A stretch of DNA of 64,000 bases from the NCBI RefSeq assembly GCF_003131205.1, contig NZ_QFFY01000002.1, positions 124,001 to 188,000 of the forward strand, read 5' to 3'. Below, in pieces: positions 42,618-51,891 of the stretch (position 1 is its first letter; every line of letters starts with the position of its first letter). This stretch comes from Occallatibacter savannae (GTDB lineage: Bacteria > Acidobacteriota > Terriglobia > Terriglobales > Acidobacteriaceae). Below the pieces are notes generated by a model. The model saw only the letters and a list, made by a program, of their open reading frames with translations. It had not been told where the DNA came from and did not search any database. The position numbers and the translations under genes were made by a program.

Positions 42618-43391
42618 ATGGCTTTCTCCGCGTGGATACGAGTTCGGAAAATTGCGCTGGTTGCGGCTGTTTGGATCTGGAGTCTGCACGCGCTGTTGGG
42701 AGTAGCGCAGTCGAGCGATAAGGCGCGGGTGCCGGTGTTGGTGGAGTTGTTTACGTCGGAGGGTTGTTCGGACTGTCCGCCGGCGGATGCGCTGCTGGCG
42801 AGGCTGGATGCGAAGCAGCCAATTGCTGGCGTCGAGGCGATTGTGCTGAGCGAACACGTGACGTATTGGGATCATCTTGGCTGGCGCGATCCATTTTCGC
42901 TGGATATTGCCACACAGCGGCAGGAGGAGTATGTGCGGCGGTTCGGGCTCAATTCTGCGTACACGCCGCAGGCCGTAGTGGACGGTGCAAGCCAGTTTGT
43001 GGGCAGCGATGAGCATGCGATGGTGGCTGCGGTAAGCAAGGCCGCGATGATGCCGAAGATGAACCTGGAAATCGAGAATGCGAGGTGGGATCACTGCGTG
43101 GTGCGGTTTGCGGTTCGCGGAGAAGCGTCGAAGGGCTTGAAGCTAGTGGTTGTGCTGGCGGCGAATGCAACGCACTCCGAAGTGGCGCGGGGAGAGAACG
43201 CGGGGAGAGTGTTGCATCACACCGCGGTGGTGCGCGCGATGAAGGAGATGGACGGGGTAGTTGCGGATGGGCGAGCGCTGAGCATGGAGGCGCAGACGGG
43301 TAGCATCGAAGGGCAGATGCGATTGGTGGTGTTTGCGACCGACGTCAAGACGGGGCGCGTGATTGCAGCGGCGGAGCAGGCGTTGCGTTAG
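42618..43391 (+). CDS. DUF1223 thioredoxin-like exported protein
   Basis: 257 aa. The N-terminal hydrophobic segment (about residues 11-30) is a signal peptide or anchor. The domain starts VLVELFTSEGCSDCPPADALLARL, with a CxxC at about residues 54-57, the DUF1223 hallmark. EHVTYWDHLGWRDPFS and YTPQAVVDGASQFVGSD follow as in the family. It is predicted to be a periplasmic thiol-disulfide protein; substrates are unknown. It stands alone, with a palindromic element just downstream. Confidence 0.85.
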   Translation: MAFSAWIRVRKIALVAAVWIWSLHALLGVAQSSDKARVPVLVELFTSEGCSDCPPADALLARLDAKQPIAGVEAIVLSEHVTYWDHLGWRDPFSLDIATQRQEEYVRRFGLNSAYTPQAVVDGASQFVGSDEHAMVAAVSKAAMMPKMNLEIENARWDHCVVRFAVRGEASKGLKLVVVLAANATHSEVARGENAGRVLHHTAVVRAMKEMDGVVADGRALSMEAQTGSIEGQMRLVVFATDVKTGRVIAAAEQALR

Positions 43392-43414
43392 ACGCCGGAA
43401 TGCGATTGAAAAGG

Positions 43415-43486
43415 ATCCCTCAGGGGCTAAAGCCCACGTCTTCTGCGCGGCTTTTCGGCACGGCTGAAGCCGTGCCCTTTCAAAAC
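43415..43486. repeat. Two-hairpin interspersed element, copy C
   Basis: Hairpin A is GGGGC-TAAA-GCCC (43423-43435) and hairpin B is GGCACGGC-TGAA-GCCGTGCC (43457-43476), followed by CTTTCAAAAC. It lies between the 3' ends of two convergent genes. Confidence 0.75.
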
Positions 43487-43497
43487 AACTCTGACTG

Positions 43498-46197
43498 TCA
43501 CTCTGCGCGGAGAGCAGTGCTAGGGTCGACGCGTGCGGCGCGGATGGCTGGGACGAGGGATGCGGCGCTGGCAATCGCAATGAGCAGAGCAACGGAAGCA
43601 ATGAGCACCCAGGGATCGCGCGCCGAAGTGTTGTAAAGGAGCGTGGTGAGGGCGCGGGCGGCGAACCAGGCAACGATGAGCCCGGCGAGCGAACCATAGA
43701 CGGCGATCCAGGCATTTTCCCGGAAGACGAGACTGACCACTTGCGCGGGTTGTGCGCCGAGGGCCATGCGGACGCCGATCTCGCTGGTGCGGCGCGCGGT
43801 GGAGTACGCGAGCGTTCCGTAGAGGCCGATAGCGGTGACGAGCAGTGCGCAGATGGCGAAGAAGACGGCGAGCATGGCCATCATGCGTTCGGAGGCAATG
43901 GAGCCATCGATATTCATCATCATCGGCGTGAGAACGGGAGCGGGGATTTCGGGAGCCATGTTCGCGGCAAGCTGGCGGGCGGCGGTCGCCAATGGTACAG
44001 CTGAACCGTCGACGCGGGCGACTGCGACATAGCTTGGCTTGTGATCCGTATTCTGGGTTAAAGGAACATAGGCCTCGAGGAGCATTTTCTCGCGGAGGTC
44101 TACGTAGTGAATGCCTCCAACTACACCAATGACCTGAAAGACCTTCTTCGTTTCCTTACTATCGGTCTGCGTAACGGATTGCCCTATGGCGTTCTGGCCG
44201 GGGAAGAGCTTCTGCGCGGCGGCTTCGCTGAGGATGATTTTGAGCCCCGAGGGCGAGGTGTCGCTCCACCGGAAATCGCGGCCGGCAAGGATCGGGATCT
44301 TGAGCGTGGTGAAATAGCCGCTCGAGATGCAGTTCATGTAGACGTTTTGATCGCCGTTGCTGATGCTGGAGCGCATATCTTCGGTCCAGACTGCACCGCT
44401 CATGGGTGGGAAGCTGACGTAGGCCAGGGCTTTGACTCCGGGGAGGCGAGCGAGTCCATCCAGGTATTGGCGATACCAGGCGACAAGGGCGTCCCCGTCT
44501 CGGCTTTGTTTATCTACTTGCAGACTGACATTGACGAGCCCTTCAGGTTGAAAGCCAATGTCGATTCCGTGCAAGCGTTGCAGGCTGGTGGCGAGCAGCC
44601 CCGCGCCAGTGACGAGGATGAGAGCGAGGGCAACCTGCGTGCTCATGAGCAGGCGTGGAAGGAGACGATGCTGGCGGGCGTGAACCGATTGAGTTCCGGA
44701 CTTGATCTGCTCGTTGAGGCCCTTTGAGGTTGCCCGCAGTGCGGGAACGAGGCCTACGAGCAGTGTGGAGAGGATTGCGATGAGGGCGACGAATGCAAGC
44801 ACGCGCATGTCGAGCGAAGTGTCGAGCATGATGAAGTCGCCCGCGTTGCCGATGAGGACGGTGGCGAGGGAGCGGCTGACGGCTGGAGCAGCGATGAGTC
44901 CGGTTGCGGTGCCGAGCACGGAGATGAGCAGGCTCTCGACAAGAAGCTGCTGGATGAGGCGCATGCGCGACGCGCCCATGGCGAGGCGCGTGGCGAGCTC
45001 TCGCTCGCGGGCGGCGGCACGGGCCATGAGAAGGCTGGCGAGGTTGATGCATGCGAGCAGCAGCATGGCACTGCAGAGAACGAAGACGACGACCAGCGGT
45101 TTGCGGAAGGTGTCGCGCATGAAGGACCAGCCGCGAGAGCCGGGTTCTGCGGCAAAGCGAAAGTGGTGCGAGCGAGCGTCCTTGATCCACTTCGCATCGG
45201 GAATGGACTCATCGAGGACGGGGTTGGAGACCGATGCAAGTGCAGCATTCGCTTTTTCGAGGGAGATGCTCGGAGCGCGACGCCCGAGCATGCGCATCCA
45301 CCAGGAGTGATATCCGTCGGCCATGGCGTTGTAGGGCGCATCAATGATGGGTTCGGCCCAGGCGGGGACATAGATTTCCGGGCGATAGGTTGGGTCTGCA
45401 CCCGTGAAGCTAGAGGGCAAGACTCCGACGATGGTGAAGGGCTGGTTGGCAATGGTGAGTGTCTGGCGAATCACTGCGGGATCGCGATGAAATCTGGTTT
45501 TCCAGTAGCTGTCGCTGATGACGGCTACGTTTGCCTGCCCCTCGCGATCGTCCTGGGGAGTGAGCAACCGGCCAAGCGAGGGGGGAGTCTCGAGCATCGA
45601 GAAGAATTGGCCACTGACCATCGCTCCGGGTACGCGCACGTTCGAGCCCTGGTCGCGAACCTGGAACGGGCGGGTGGAGAATCCGGCAATGGAGTCGAAG
45701 CCGTCGTGATGCTTCTCAAGGCTTCGCAGAAAAGGCGAGCTGAAGGAGTAGTTGGGGCCGTGTTCGTCATTGTTCTGCACGATGCTGATTACTGCGAGTT
45801 CGTCGGCGTGCGGGACGGGTAGGGGGCGGAGCAGGAGGCAATTGAGCAGGGAGAAGACGGCGATGTTGGCGCCGAGGCCGAGAGCCAGGGTGAGGACTGC
45901 GGTGAGCGTAAATCCGGGAGAACGGCGCAGCTGGCGCGAGGCGTAGCGGAGGTCGCGGCCGAATTGTTCGAGGCGGGGGAAGCCGCGCTCGATGCGGTAG
46001 GTTTCTCTTGTCTGGGTGACGCCGCCGAAGCTGCGGAGGGCGGCTGTGCGGGCATCGGCTGCGGACATTCCGTTGGCGATGTGCTCCTGAATCAGCAGAT
46101 CGAGATGGGCGGCGATGTCGTCGTCCAGGTCGATGTCGCGATGACGGCAGCCGAGGAGTGCGGCTATGCGGCTGAGCAGGGTCCGGAGGAAGTCCAT
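43498..46197 (-). CDS. ABC transporter permease, acidobacterial duplicated permease (MacB/FtsX) type
   Basis: 899 aa. AAAGGAG precedes the ATG. Residues 1-75 form a permease-prefix domain (DIAAHLDLLIQEHIANGM). Two MacB-type halves follow, each with a periplasmic domain and FtsX transmembrane helices. The first begins LRRSPGFTLTAVLTLALG near residue 90; the second ends ARRTSEIGVRMALGAQP and RAARVDPSTALRAE. No ATPase gene is adjacent, as is usual for such orphan permeases. The padR gene 39 nt upstream probably controls it. The substrate, perhaps a drug, peptide or signal, is unknown. Confidence 0.88.
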   Translation of the reverse strand: MDFLRTLLSRIAALLGCRHRDIDLDDDIAAHLDLLIQEHIANGMSAADARTAALRSFGGVTQTRETYRIERGFPRLEQFGRDLRYASRQLRRSPGFTLTAVLTLALGLGANIAVFSLLNCLLLRPLPVPHADELAVISIVQNNDEHGPNYSFSSPFLRSLEKHHDGFDSIAGFSTRPFQVRDQGSNVRVPGAMVSGQFFSMLETPPSLGRLLTPQDDREGQANVAVISDSYWKTRFHRDPAVIRQTLTIANQPFTIVGVLPSSFTGADPTYRPEIYVPAWAEPIIDAPYNAMADGYHSWWMRMLGRRAPSISLEKANAALASVSNPVLDESIPDAKWIKDARSHHFRFAAEPGSRGWSFMRDTFRKPLVVVFVLCSAMLLLACINLASLLMARAAARERELATRLAMGASRMRLIQQLLVESLLISVLGTATGLIAAPAVSRSLATVLIGNAGDFIMLDTSLDMRVLAFVALIAILSTLLVGLVPALRATSKGLNEQIKSGTQSVHARQHRLLPRLLMSTQVALALILVTGAGLLATSLQRLHGIDIGFQPEGLVNVSLQVDKQSRDGDALVAWYRQYLDGLARLPGVKALAYVSFPPMSGAVWTEDMRSSISNGDQNVYMNCISSGYFTTLKIPILAGRDFRWSDTSPSGLKIILSEAAAQKLFPGQNAIGQSVTQTDSKETKKVFQVIGVVGGIHYVDLREKMLLEAYVPLTQNTDHKPSYVAVARVDGSAVPLATAARQLAANMAPEIPAPVLTPMMMNIDGSIASERMMAMLAVFFAICALLVTAIGLYGTLAYSTARRTSEIGVRMALGAQPAQVVSLVFRENAWIAVYGSLAGLIVAWFAARALTTLLYNTSARDPWVLIASVALLIAIASAASLVPAIRAARVDPSTALRAE

Positions 46198-46236
46198 GAG
46201 CGGCTCCTTTATACGGGATGCGGGGATGCGGCGCGT

Positions 46237-46575
46237 TCAGTTGGAGGAGGACAGGAAGCGGGCCATTGTGGCGGCAACGCGTTCCCAGTTCTCGGTTTCT
46301 TCGGCGATCTTCTTGCGACCGATGCGGCTGAGCGAGTAGAAGCGGGCGCGGCGGTTGGTTTCGGACGTGCCCCACTCGGACTTAATCCAGCCGCGCTGTT
46401 CGAGGCGCAGTAGGGCGGGATAGATGGTGCCCTGGTTGAGTACGAGAGAGTCTCCGCTGACCTGCTCGATGCGCCGGGCGATGCCGTAGCCGTGGAGGGG
46501 GCTCATGGTTTCAAGGGTCTTGAGCACCATCAGGTCGAGTGTGCCCTGCAGAACTTCAGATTTGTTGTCGCCCAT
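46237..46575 (-). CDS. PadR-family transcriptional regulator
   Basis: 112 aa winged-helix regulator. It begins MGDNKSEVLQGTLDLMVLKTLE and shows the PadR features GYGIARRIEQVSG, LNQGTIYPALLRLEQRGWIKSEW and RARFYSLSRIGRKK. PadR proteins repress efflux or stress genes and release DNA on ligand binding. It is co-oriented with the ADOP permease, 39 nt upstream of it. A good promoter and an inverted repeat overlap its leader, suggesting self-repression. Confidence 0.92.
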   Translation of the reverse strand: MGDNKSEVLQGTLDLMVLKTLETMSPLHGYGIARRIEQVSGDSLVLNQGTIYPALLRLEQRGWIKSEWGTSETNRRARFYSLSRIGRKKIAEETENWERVAATMARFLSSSN

Positions 46576-46584
46576 TTCTGCTCC

Positions 46585-46627
46585 TGTTGAGATTCAACAT
46601 ATAGGCGTGTCATAGGCTGAATGTCAA
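46585..46627 (-). promoter_or_regulatory. padR promoter with overlapping operator-like repeat
   Basis: On the minus strand, -35 TTGACA (46622-46627) and -10 CTATAT (46599-46604) are 17 nt apart. The perfect repeat TGTTGA-ATC-TCAACA (46585-46599) begins at the -10 box and runs towards the ribosome site. A repressor bound there would block the promoter. Confidence 0.6.
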
Positions 46628-46636
46628 CAGGAACGG

Positions 46637-46653
46637 TTGTGATTTCGTCACAA
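46637..46653. promoter_or_regulatory. Palindrome TTGTGATTTCGTCACAA upstream of glyA
   Basis: Perfect 6-bp arms with a 5-nt centre, 44 nt before the glyA start. It resembles a CRP/FNR-type half-site pair, but the spacing is one short. Regulator unknown. Confidence 0.3.
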
Positions 46654-46696
46654 ATGCATGCTGATTGCGGGGCGCGGAATGCCGTAGAATCCTCGT

Positions 46697-48007
46697 ATGA
46701 CCGACCGCATGGCCCTTTCCCTAGCCCAAGCCGATCCTGAAGTAGCAGCCGCTGTTGACCACGAAGCACTTCGCCAGCACGAAGGGCTGGAGATGATTGC
46801 CAGCGAGAACTTTGTGTCCGAAGCGGTGCTGGAGGCGGCCGGTTCGGTGTTTACGAACAAGTACGCCGAGGGGTATCCGGGGCGGCGGTACTACGGCGGT
46901 TGCGAGTACACCGACGTGGTGGAGAACCTGGCGCGGGACCGGGCGAAGCAGATTTTCGGAGCGGAGTTTGCAAATGTGCAGCCGCACTCGGGATCGCAAG
47001 CCAATGCGGGCGCGTACATGGCGGTGCTGCAGCCGGGGGATACGATTCTGGGCCTGGACCTGGCGCATGGCGGTCACCTGACGCACGGGCACAAGCTGAG
47101 CTTCAGCGGGAAGCTGTACCGGACGACGTTCTACACGGTTCGGCGCGATACGGAAGTGATTGATCACGATGAGCTCGAGGCGATTGCGGCGCGGGAGAAG
47201 CCGAAGGCGATTATCGGCGGGGCGAGCGCGTATCCGCGGCTGTGGGATTTTGCAAGGATGCGGCAGATCGCGGACAAGGTTGGGGCGGTTTACATCTTCG
47301 ATATGGCGCACATCGCGGGGCTGGTGGCGGGCGGTTCGCATCCCTCACCGATTCCGCACGCGCACATTACGACGACTACGACGCACAAGACGCTGCGCGG
47401 GCCGCGCGCGGGCATGATTCTCGCCGGGAAGAACTACCAGGTGGGCGAGAAGGCGGAGCAGACGATCGGCAAGGCGATCGACATGGCGGTGTTCCCTGGG
47501 CAGCAGGGCGGTCCGCTGGTGCATGTGATTGCGGCGAAGGCGGTGGCGTTTGGCGAGGTGCTGCGGCCGGAGTTCAAGAGCTATGCGGCGCAGATTGTGT
47601 CGAATGCGAAGGCTCTGGCGGAGTCGCTGCAGGAGGCGGGTTATCGGCTGGTGTCGGGCGGGACGGACAATCACCTGATGCTGGTGGACGTTTTCCAGAA
47701 GGGCATCTTGGGGTCGGAAGCCGAGGCGGCGCTGGGCAAGGCTGGGATCACGGTGAATAAGAACGCAATTCCGTACGATACGAATCCGCCGCTGAAGCCG
47801 TCGGGAATTCGAATCGGCACGCCGGCGTTGACGACGCGCGGCATGAGGGAAGCGGAGATGCGGGTGATCGGGCAGTGGATTGCCGAGGCGCTGGAGAAGC
47901 GCAACGACGATGCGGCCCTGGACCGGATTCGCGGCGAGGTTGCGGAGATGGCGACCCGGTTCCCGCTGTATGCGTGGCGGCGAGCTGCAGCCGCGGTCGT
48001 TGCCTAA
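46697..48007 (+). CDS. glyA: Serine hydroxymethyltransferase
   Basis: 436 aa PLP enzyme interconverting serine and glycine with transfer of a one-carbon unit to tetrahydrofolate. Family landmarks are [55 protein letters not shown] and the PLP-lysine site [12 protein letters not shown] near residue 234. Length is typical. It is divergent from the padR gene and has its own leader. No glycine riboswitch was recognised. Confidence 0.97.
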   Translation: MTDRMALSLAQADPEVAAAVDHEALRQHEGLEMIASENFVSEAVLEAAGSVFTNKYAEGYPGRRYYGGCEYTDVVENLARDRAKQIFGAEFANVQPHSGSQANAGAYMAVLQPGDTILGLDLAHGGHLTHGHKLSFSGKLYRTTFYTVRRDTEVIDHDELEAIAAREKPKAIIGGASAYPRLWDFARMRQIADKVGAVYIFDMAHIAGLVAGGSHPSPIPHAHITTTTTHKTLRGPRAGMILAGKNYQVGEKAEQTIGKAIDMAVFPGQQGGPLVHVIAAKAVAFGEVLRPEFKSYAAQIVSNAKALAESLQEAGYRLVSGGTDNHLMLVDVFQKGILGSEAEAALGKAGITVNKNAIPYDTNPPLKPSGIRIGTPALTTRGMREAEMRVIGQWIAEALEKRNDDAALDRIRGEVAEMATRFPLYAWRRAAAAVVA

Positions 48008-48176
48008 GTTCAACTTAGAGATGCTTGCTGGAGTTCGTGACTTCGTGACAATGGCCGACAGGCCTTAAGTAATGCATCGGGATTTCTGAAGGTGGGCTAG
48101 AGTGGGTGCACTTCGGCTCGCCGCCTTCAGGTTCTCTGTGTCTGCGGGTTTCTCCTGAGGGCATTCAGGAGGAACC

Positions 48177-48703
48177 ATGCGCATCGCACCCCTTGCAGTT
48201 GCGGGCATCCTCGCTTTCAGTCTTCCAGCTTTCGCGGAACACGATGATCATACGGATCGCGTGGATCGCGAGTATTCGCGCACGGCTCCGGTCAGGGGCC
48301 GCGGGAGTATCACGGCCATCCGCATCAGTACTATGAGGGCTGGGATTTTCAGGATCATCACGGGCATCCTTACTATCCGCATGTGGACGGAGGGCACTGG
48401 GTCGGGCACGACACGGGGCGCAACGACGAGCACTATCGGATGGAGAACGCGTGGGAGCACGGGCGCTGGGAGGGCGGATACGGACGCGAGCATGTCTGGC
48501 GGCTGGATGGCGGGTCGGCTGTGCGGTTCACCTTCAGCGGGTGGAACTGGAACGTAGCGCCATATGATGCGGGTTACTGCGGCGACTGGGACTGGAACGC
48601 GGATAGTGTTTCGGTCTATGCGGACCCGGACCACGAGGGCTGGTATCTGGCGTATAACCTGCGCCTCGGGACTTATGTGCATGTGATGTATCTGGGGAGA
48701 TAG
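48177..48703 (+). pseudogene. Small exported protein, frameshifted copy of the next gene
   Basis: The N-terminus is an intact signal peptide (MRIAPLAVAGILAFSLPAFA). Near 48294-48300 (AGGGGCC) the coding frame shifts by one base; one extra G would restore REYHGHPHQYYEGWDF and the rest to 48703. The C-terminal part (GHWVGHDTGRNDEHYR, then WYLAYNLRLGTYVHVMYLG) closely matches the following gene at 48813. It is either a recent pseudogene or a sequencing error in a G-run. AGGAGGAACC lies before the ATG. Confidence 0.7.
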
Positions 48704-48812
48704 ATCGGCGTAGTTAAGAATGAGGAACGGGCGGCCGTGTGGGCCGCCTTTTCTTTTTGTTGCAGGCGAGCGAGAGCTGGTTAGATGGTTCAGGGAGTAG
48801 TGAGTAGGGGGA

Positions 48813-49361
48813 GTGATGCGCTGCTTGAAAATGTTTGTGGCGGTTATCTTGTCTGCAGGCGGGATCGTGGTAGCGCAGGAGCATGGCGGTTCGGTTTTGC
48901 CGCCGCCGGCGCGCGGACCGGCGCCTTACCGAGCACCCAGGACTACTCCCGCTCACAAGACGGGCAGTATGCGACAGCAGAAGGTGCAGGAGCGCACTTA
49001 TGCGGACCAGAAGGGGCATCCCAATGCGCCGCATGTGGATCGTGGAAATAAGTGGGTGGGACACGACACGGGGCGCGATGACGACCGGTATCGCGTGCAG
49101 CATCCGTGGGAGCACGGCCGTTTCAGCGGCGGATTTGGGCCCGCGCACCGATGGGAGCTGACGGGCGGAGGGCCGACGCGGTTTCGATTCAACAACTGGT
49201 ACTGGAGCGTCGCGCCGGCGGACTTCGCGTTCTGCAGCGACTGGGACTGGGATGCGGATGAAGTTGTCATTTATCCGGATCCGGATCATGACGGCTGGTA
49301 TTTGGCTTACAACGTCCGACTTGGGACGTATGTGCATGTGATGTTCATGGGGCCGCTGTAG
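48813..49361 (+). CDS. Small exported protein of unknown function
   Basis: 182 aa. The signal peptide ends at VVAQ (about residue 22), a Pro/Lys/His-rich linker follows, and the conserved C-terminal domain from about residue 80 holds KWVGHDTGRDDDRYR, WEHGRFSGGFG, FCSDWDWDADEVVIYPDPDH and WYLAYNVRLGTYVHVMF. It is a tandem paralogue of the preceding frameshifted copy. The aromatic and acidic repeats suggest a small beta-rich periplasmic domain; no function is known to me. ATG at 48816 would also fit. Confidence 0.75.
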   Translation: MMRCLKMFVAVILSAGGIVVAQEHGGSVLPPPARGPAPYRAPRTTPAHKTGSMRQQKVQERTYADQKGHPNAPHVDRGNKWVGHDTGRDDDRYRVQHPWEHGRFSGGFGPAHRWELTGGGPTRFRFNNWYWSVAPADFAFCSDWDWDADEVVIYPDPDHDGWYLAYNVRLGTYVHVMFMGPL

Positions 49362-49578
49362 GGGTTGCCGTGCGCACGGAAGCTTCAGCCACTGGAGTGA
49401 ATTGTGAGGGTGTGCAGGTTCAGCGGGCGTTGTTGTGTCGTCATCAGATCGCTGCAGAGTTGTGCGTAGATCGCATGTACATGTTGTGGCGTGTAGCGAT
49501 AAGATGGGCCGTTTGCAGAGAGCGCCTCTGCCTTAGTGGCGGCTGTGGCTCTCCAGTATCTCGATAAAGGATGTATTC

Positions 49579-51426
49579 ATGGCTTGGCGCTTTTTGAAGT
49601 TTTGTGCGACTGCGAGTTTTGTCGCGACACTGCTGACTGGCTCATTTGCTCGTGGGGCGTCAGGAACGGCCACTGCTGCGCCGATTGTGCTGACGGGTGC
49701 GGATAGAAGGCCGGCGATGTCGCTGGATGGTGACTGGGCAACGATTGTTGATCCTTACTTCTCGGGGTTGTTCAGCTTTCATCATGAGGAGAAGAAGAAC
49801 GGCTGGTTCAGGAACTATAAGGCCAAGCCGGATGATCCTTTCCCGACGGAGTACGACTTTGGGAAGGCTGCGAAGTTGACGGTTCCGGGAGACTGGAATA
49901 CGCAGCGTGAATCGCTGATGTACTACGAGGGGCCGGTCTGGTACGAGAAGGACTTCTCTTATGACCCGAAGCCAAAGACGCACATCTTTCTGCACGTGGG
50001 TGCGGCGAATTACAAGTCGTGGTTCTGGGTGAACGGAGAGAAGGTCTGCGAGCACGAGGGCGGTTTTACTTCGTTTAATTGCGAAGTTACGCAGGCACTG
50101 CACGCGGGGGGCAACTTCGTTGTGGCTGCGGCGGACAACACGCGGCATGAAGACAATGTGCCGACGCTGGAGACGGACTGGTGGAATTACGGGGGACTCA
50201 CGCGGGATGTTTCGCTGATCGAGGTTCCGGAGAGATTTATCGATCAATATGATCTGCACCTCAGCCGGGATGAGGACGGCGTGATTGAGGGTTGGGTGCA
50301 TGTAGTTGGCGCTGCACAGGGAACGAGCGTTGAGGTTCAGATTCCTGAGCTGCATGCACGTGCTTCGGCTGAGATTGGCGCTGAAGGGCGCACGGCTTTG
50401 CATTTCAGTGTGAAGGGGCTTGAGCGCTGGTCGCCTGAGACGCCGAAGCTCTACAAGATTGTGCTTCGCGCGGGGGAGGACTCTGTTGACGAGCTGATCG
50501 GGTTTCGTACGATCGAAGTTCACGGCACTGACATTCTGCTGAATGCGAAGCCGGTGTTTCTGCGGGGAGTCTGCATACACGCGGAGGCGCCTTATCGCAC
50601 GGGCCGGGCTTACTCCAACAAGGACGCGGAGACGCTGCTTGGCTGGGTGAAGGAGCTTGGCGGGAATTTTGCGCGGCTCGCGCACTACCCACACGCCGAG
50701 ACGATGCTGCGGGCTGCGGATCGCATGGGCGTGATGTTGTGGTCAGAAAATCCGGTGTACTGGGCAGTGCAGTTCGATAATCCGAAAGTGCTTGCGAAGG
50801 CAGAGCAGCAACTGGATGAGGAGATCAATACTTCGCGCAATCACGCGGCCATCATTCTGTGGTCAATGGCGAATGAAACGCCGAATACGCCGGCGCGTAC
50901 GCAGTTTATCTCGACCCTGGCATCGCGGGCGCGCAGCCTGGATTCGACGCGTTTGATTACGGCTGCTCTGCTGGTGCGCGGACAGGGGAACACCAAGATT
51001 GTGGATGATCCGCTGGGGAACGTGCTCGATGTTATCGGCACGAATGAGTATATCGGTTGGTATGAGGGGCGCCCTGATAAGGCGGACACGACGCAATGGC
51101 AGATCGCCTATGAGAAGCCGCTGATCATGAGCGAGTTTGGCGGTGAGGCGAAGGCGGGTTTGCACGGCAGCGACAAGGAACGATGGACAGAGGAATACCA
51201 GGCAGATATCTATCGTCATCAGCTGCCAATGCTGAACAGGATTGCGCAACTGCGCGGGATGAGCCCGTGGATACTTATGGATTTTCGCTCGCCGAACAGG
51301 CCGCTTGCGGGTATTCAGGACGAGTTCAATCGCAAGGGACTTATTTCGGAACAAGGCAAGAAGAAGCAGGCATTCTATGTGTTGCAGAAGGCATACAAGG
51401 AGAGGACAGTCGGTAACCCCAAGTAA
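49579..51426 (+). CDS. Exported glycoside hydrolase family 2 (beta-glucuronidase-like)
   Basis: 615 aa. The signal peptide ends near residue 28 (SFARGAS). The domain order is sugar-binding jelly roll (VPGDWNTQRESLMYYEGPVWYEK), Ig-like domain, then TIM barrel. RGVCIHAEAPY opens the barrel, the acid/base Glu433 is in WSMANETPN, and the nucleophile Glu519 is in LIMSEFGGEA. This fits retaining beta-glucuronidase or beta-galactosidase-like GH2 enzymes in the periplasm. It lies alone; its products could enter through the TonB receptors. Substrate specificity is not clear from sequence. Confidence 0.88.
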   Translation: MAWRFLKFCATASFVATLLTGSFARGASGTATAAPIVLTGADRRPAMSLDGDWATIVDPYFSGLFSFHHEEKKNGWFRNYKAKPDDPFPTEYDFGKAAKLTVPGDWNTQRESLMYYEGPVWYEKDFSYDPKPKTHIFLHVGAANYKSWFWVNGEKVCEHEGGFTSFNCEVTQALHAGGNFVVAAADNTRHEDNVPTLETDWWNYGGLTRDVSLIEVPERFIDQYDLHLSRDEDGVIEGWVHVVGAAQGTSVEVQIPELHARASAEIGAEGRTALHFSVKGLERWSPETPKLYKIVLRAGEDSVDELIGFRTIEVHGTDILLNAKPVFLRGVCIHAEAPYRTGRAYSNKDAETLLGWVKELGGNFARLAHYPHAETMLRAADRMGVMLWSENPVYWAVQFDNPKVLAKAEQQLDEEINTSRNHAAIILWSMANETPNTPARTQFISTLASRARSLDSTRLITAALLVRGQGNTKIVDDPLGNVLDVIGTNEYIGWYEGRPDKADTTQWQIAYEKPLIMSEFGGEAKAGLHGSDKERWTEEYQADIYRHQLPMLNRIAQLRGMSPWILMDFRSPNRPLAGIQDEFNRKGLISEQGKKKQAFYVLQKAYKERTVGNPK

Positions 51427-51502
51427 GTAACCTCACACTTGCGTGTATGTAAGTACCGAGTTTCTTGTATGTTCGACAGCACGATTCATTTATGCTTTGA
51501 GT

Positions 51503-51733
51503 ATGTCGATGGAATCCATCCTTGCCGAAATTGACGCGGAGATCGCAAGACTCACTCAGGTGCGTTCTTTGCTTGCAGGTTCACGATCGATTAGTTCGTC
51601 GAGTGCCGCCAACAAATCAACCAAGGGGCCAATCAAGAGAAGAAAGAAGCGCATACTGAGCCCGGAGGCACGCAAGCGGATCGCCGAGGCACAGCGGAAG
51701 CGCTGGGCTGCGCAGAAAGCGAAGTCGAAGTAA
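51503..51733 (+). CDS. Small basic protein, unknown
   Basis: 76 aa from the ATG at 51503 (MSMESILAEIDAEI). An N-terminal amphipathic helix is followed by a Ser-rich linker and a strongly basic C-terminus (KRRKKRILSPEARKRIAEAQ, then KRWAAQKAKSK). Proteins of this pattern are recalled from acidobacteria and may bind nucleic acid through the basic tail; that is inference only. A frame reaching 20 codons upstream exists but is unlikely to be translated. Confidence 0.55.
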   Translation: MSMESILAEIDAEIARLTQVRSLLAGSRSISSSSAANKSTKGPIKRRKKRILSPEARKRIAEAQRKRWAAQKAKSK

Positions 51734-51813
51734 GAGAATACCTACGGCCGATCGAACTTAAAATCATCTCCCCCTCATCAGCTGTAAAGGCTCCGAGCTT
51801 TTGTTGATCTCAT

Positions 51814-51837
51814 GCGGCACGGGTGAAGTAGTGCCGC
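51814..51837. repeat. Lone hairpin related to the two-hairpin element
   Basis: GCGGCAC and GTGCCGC flank a centre with TGAA, matching the conserved outer arms of hairpin B, but the inner pairs do not match. It is probably a decayed copy, upstream of the CitMHS gene. Confidence 0.45.
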
Positions 51838-51891
51838 TGAGACAGACTGTTCTTGAAACACGCTTGAGACGTTTGTCCGAAAGCTTCGCGC

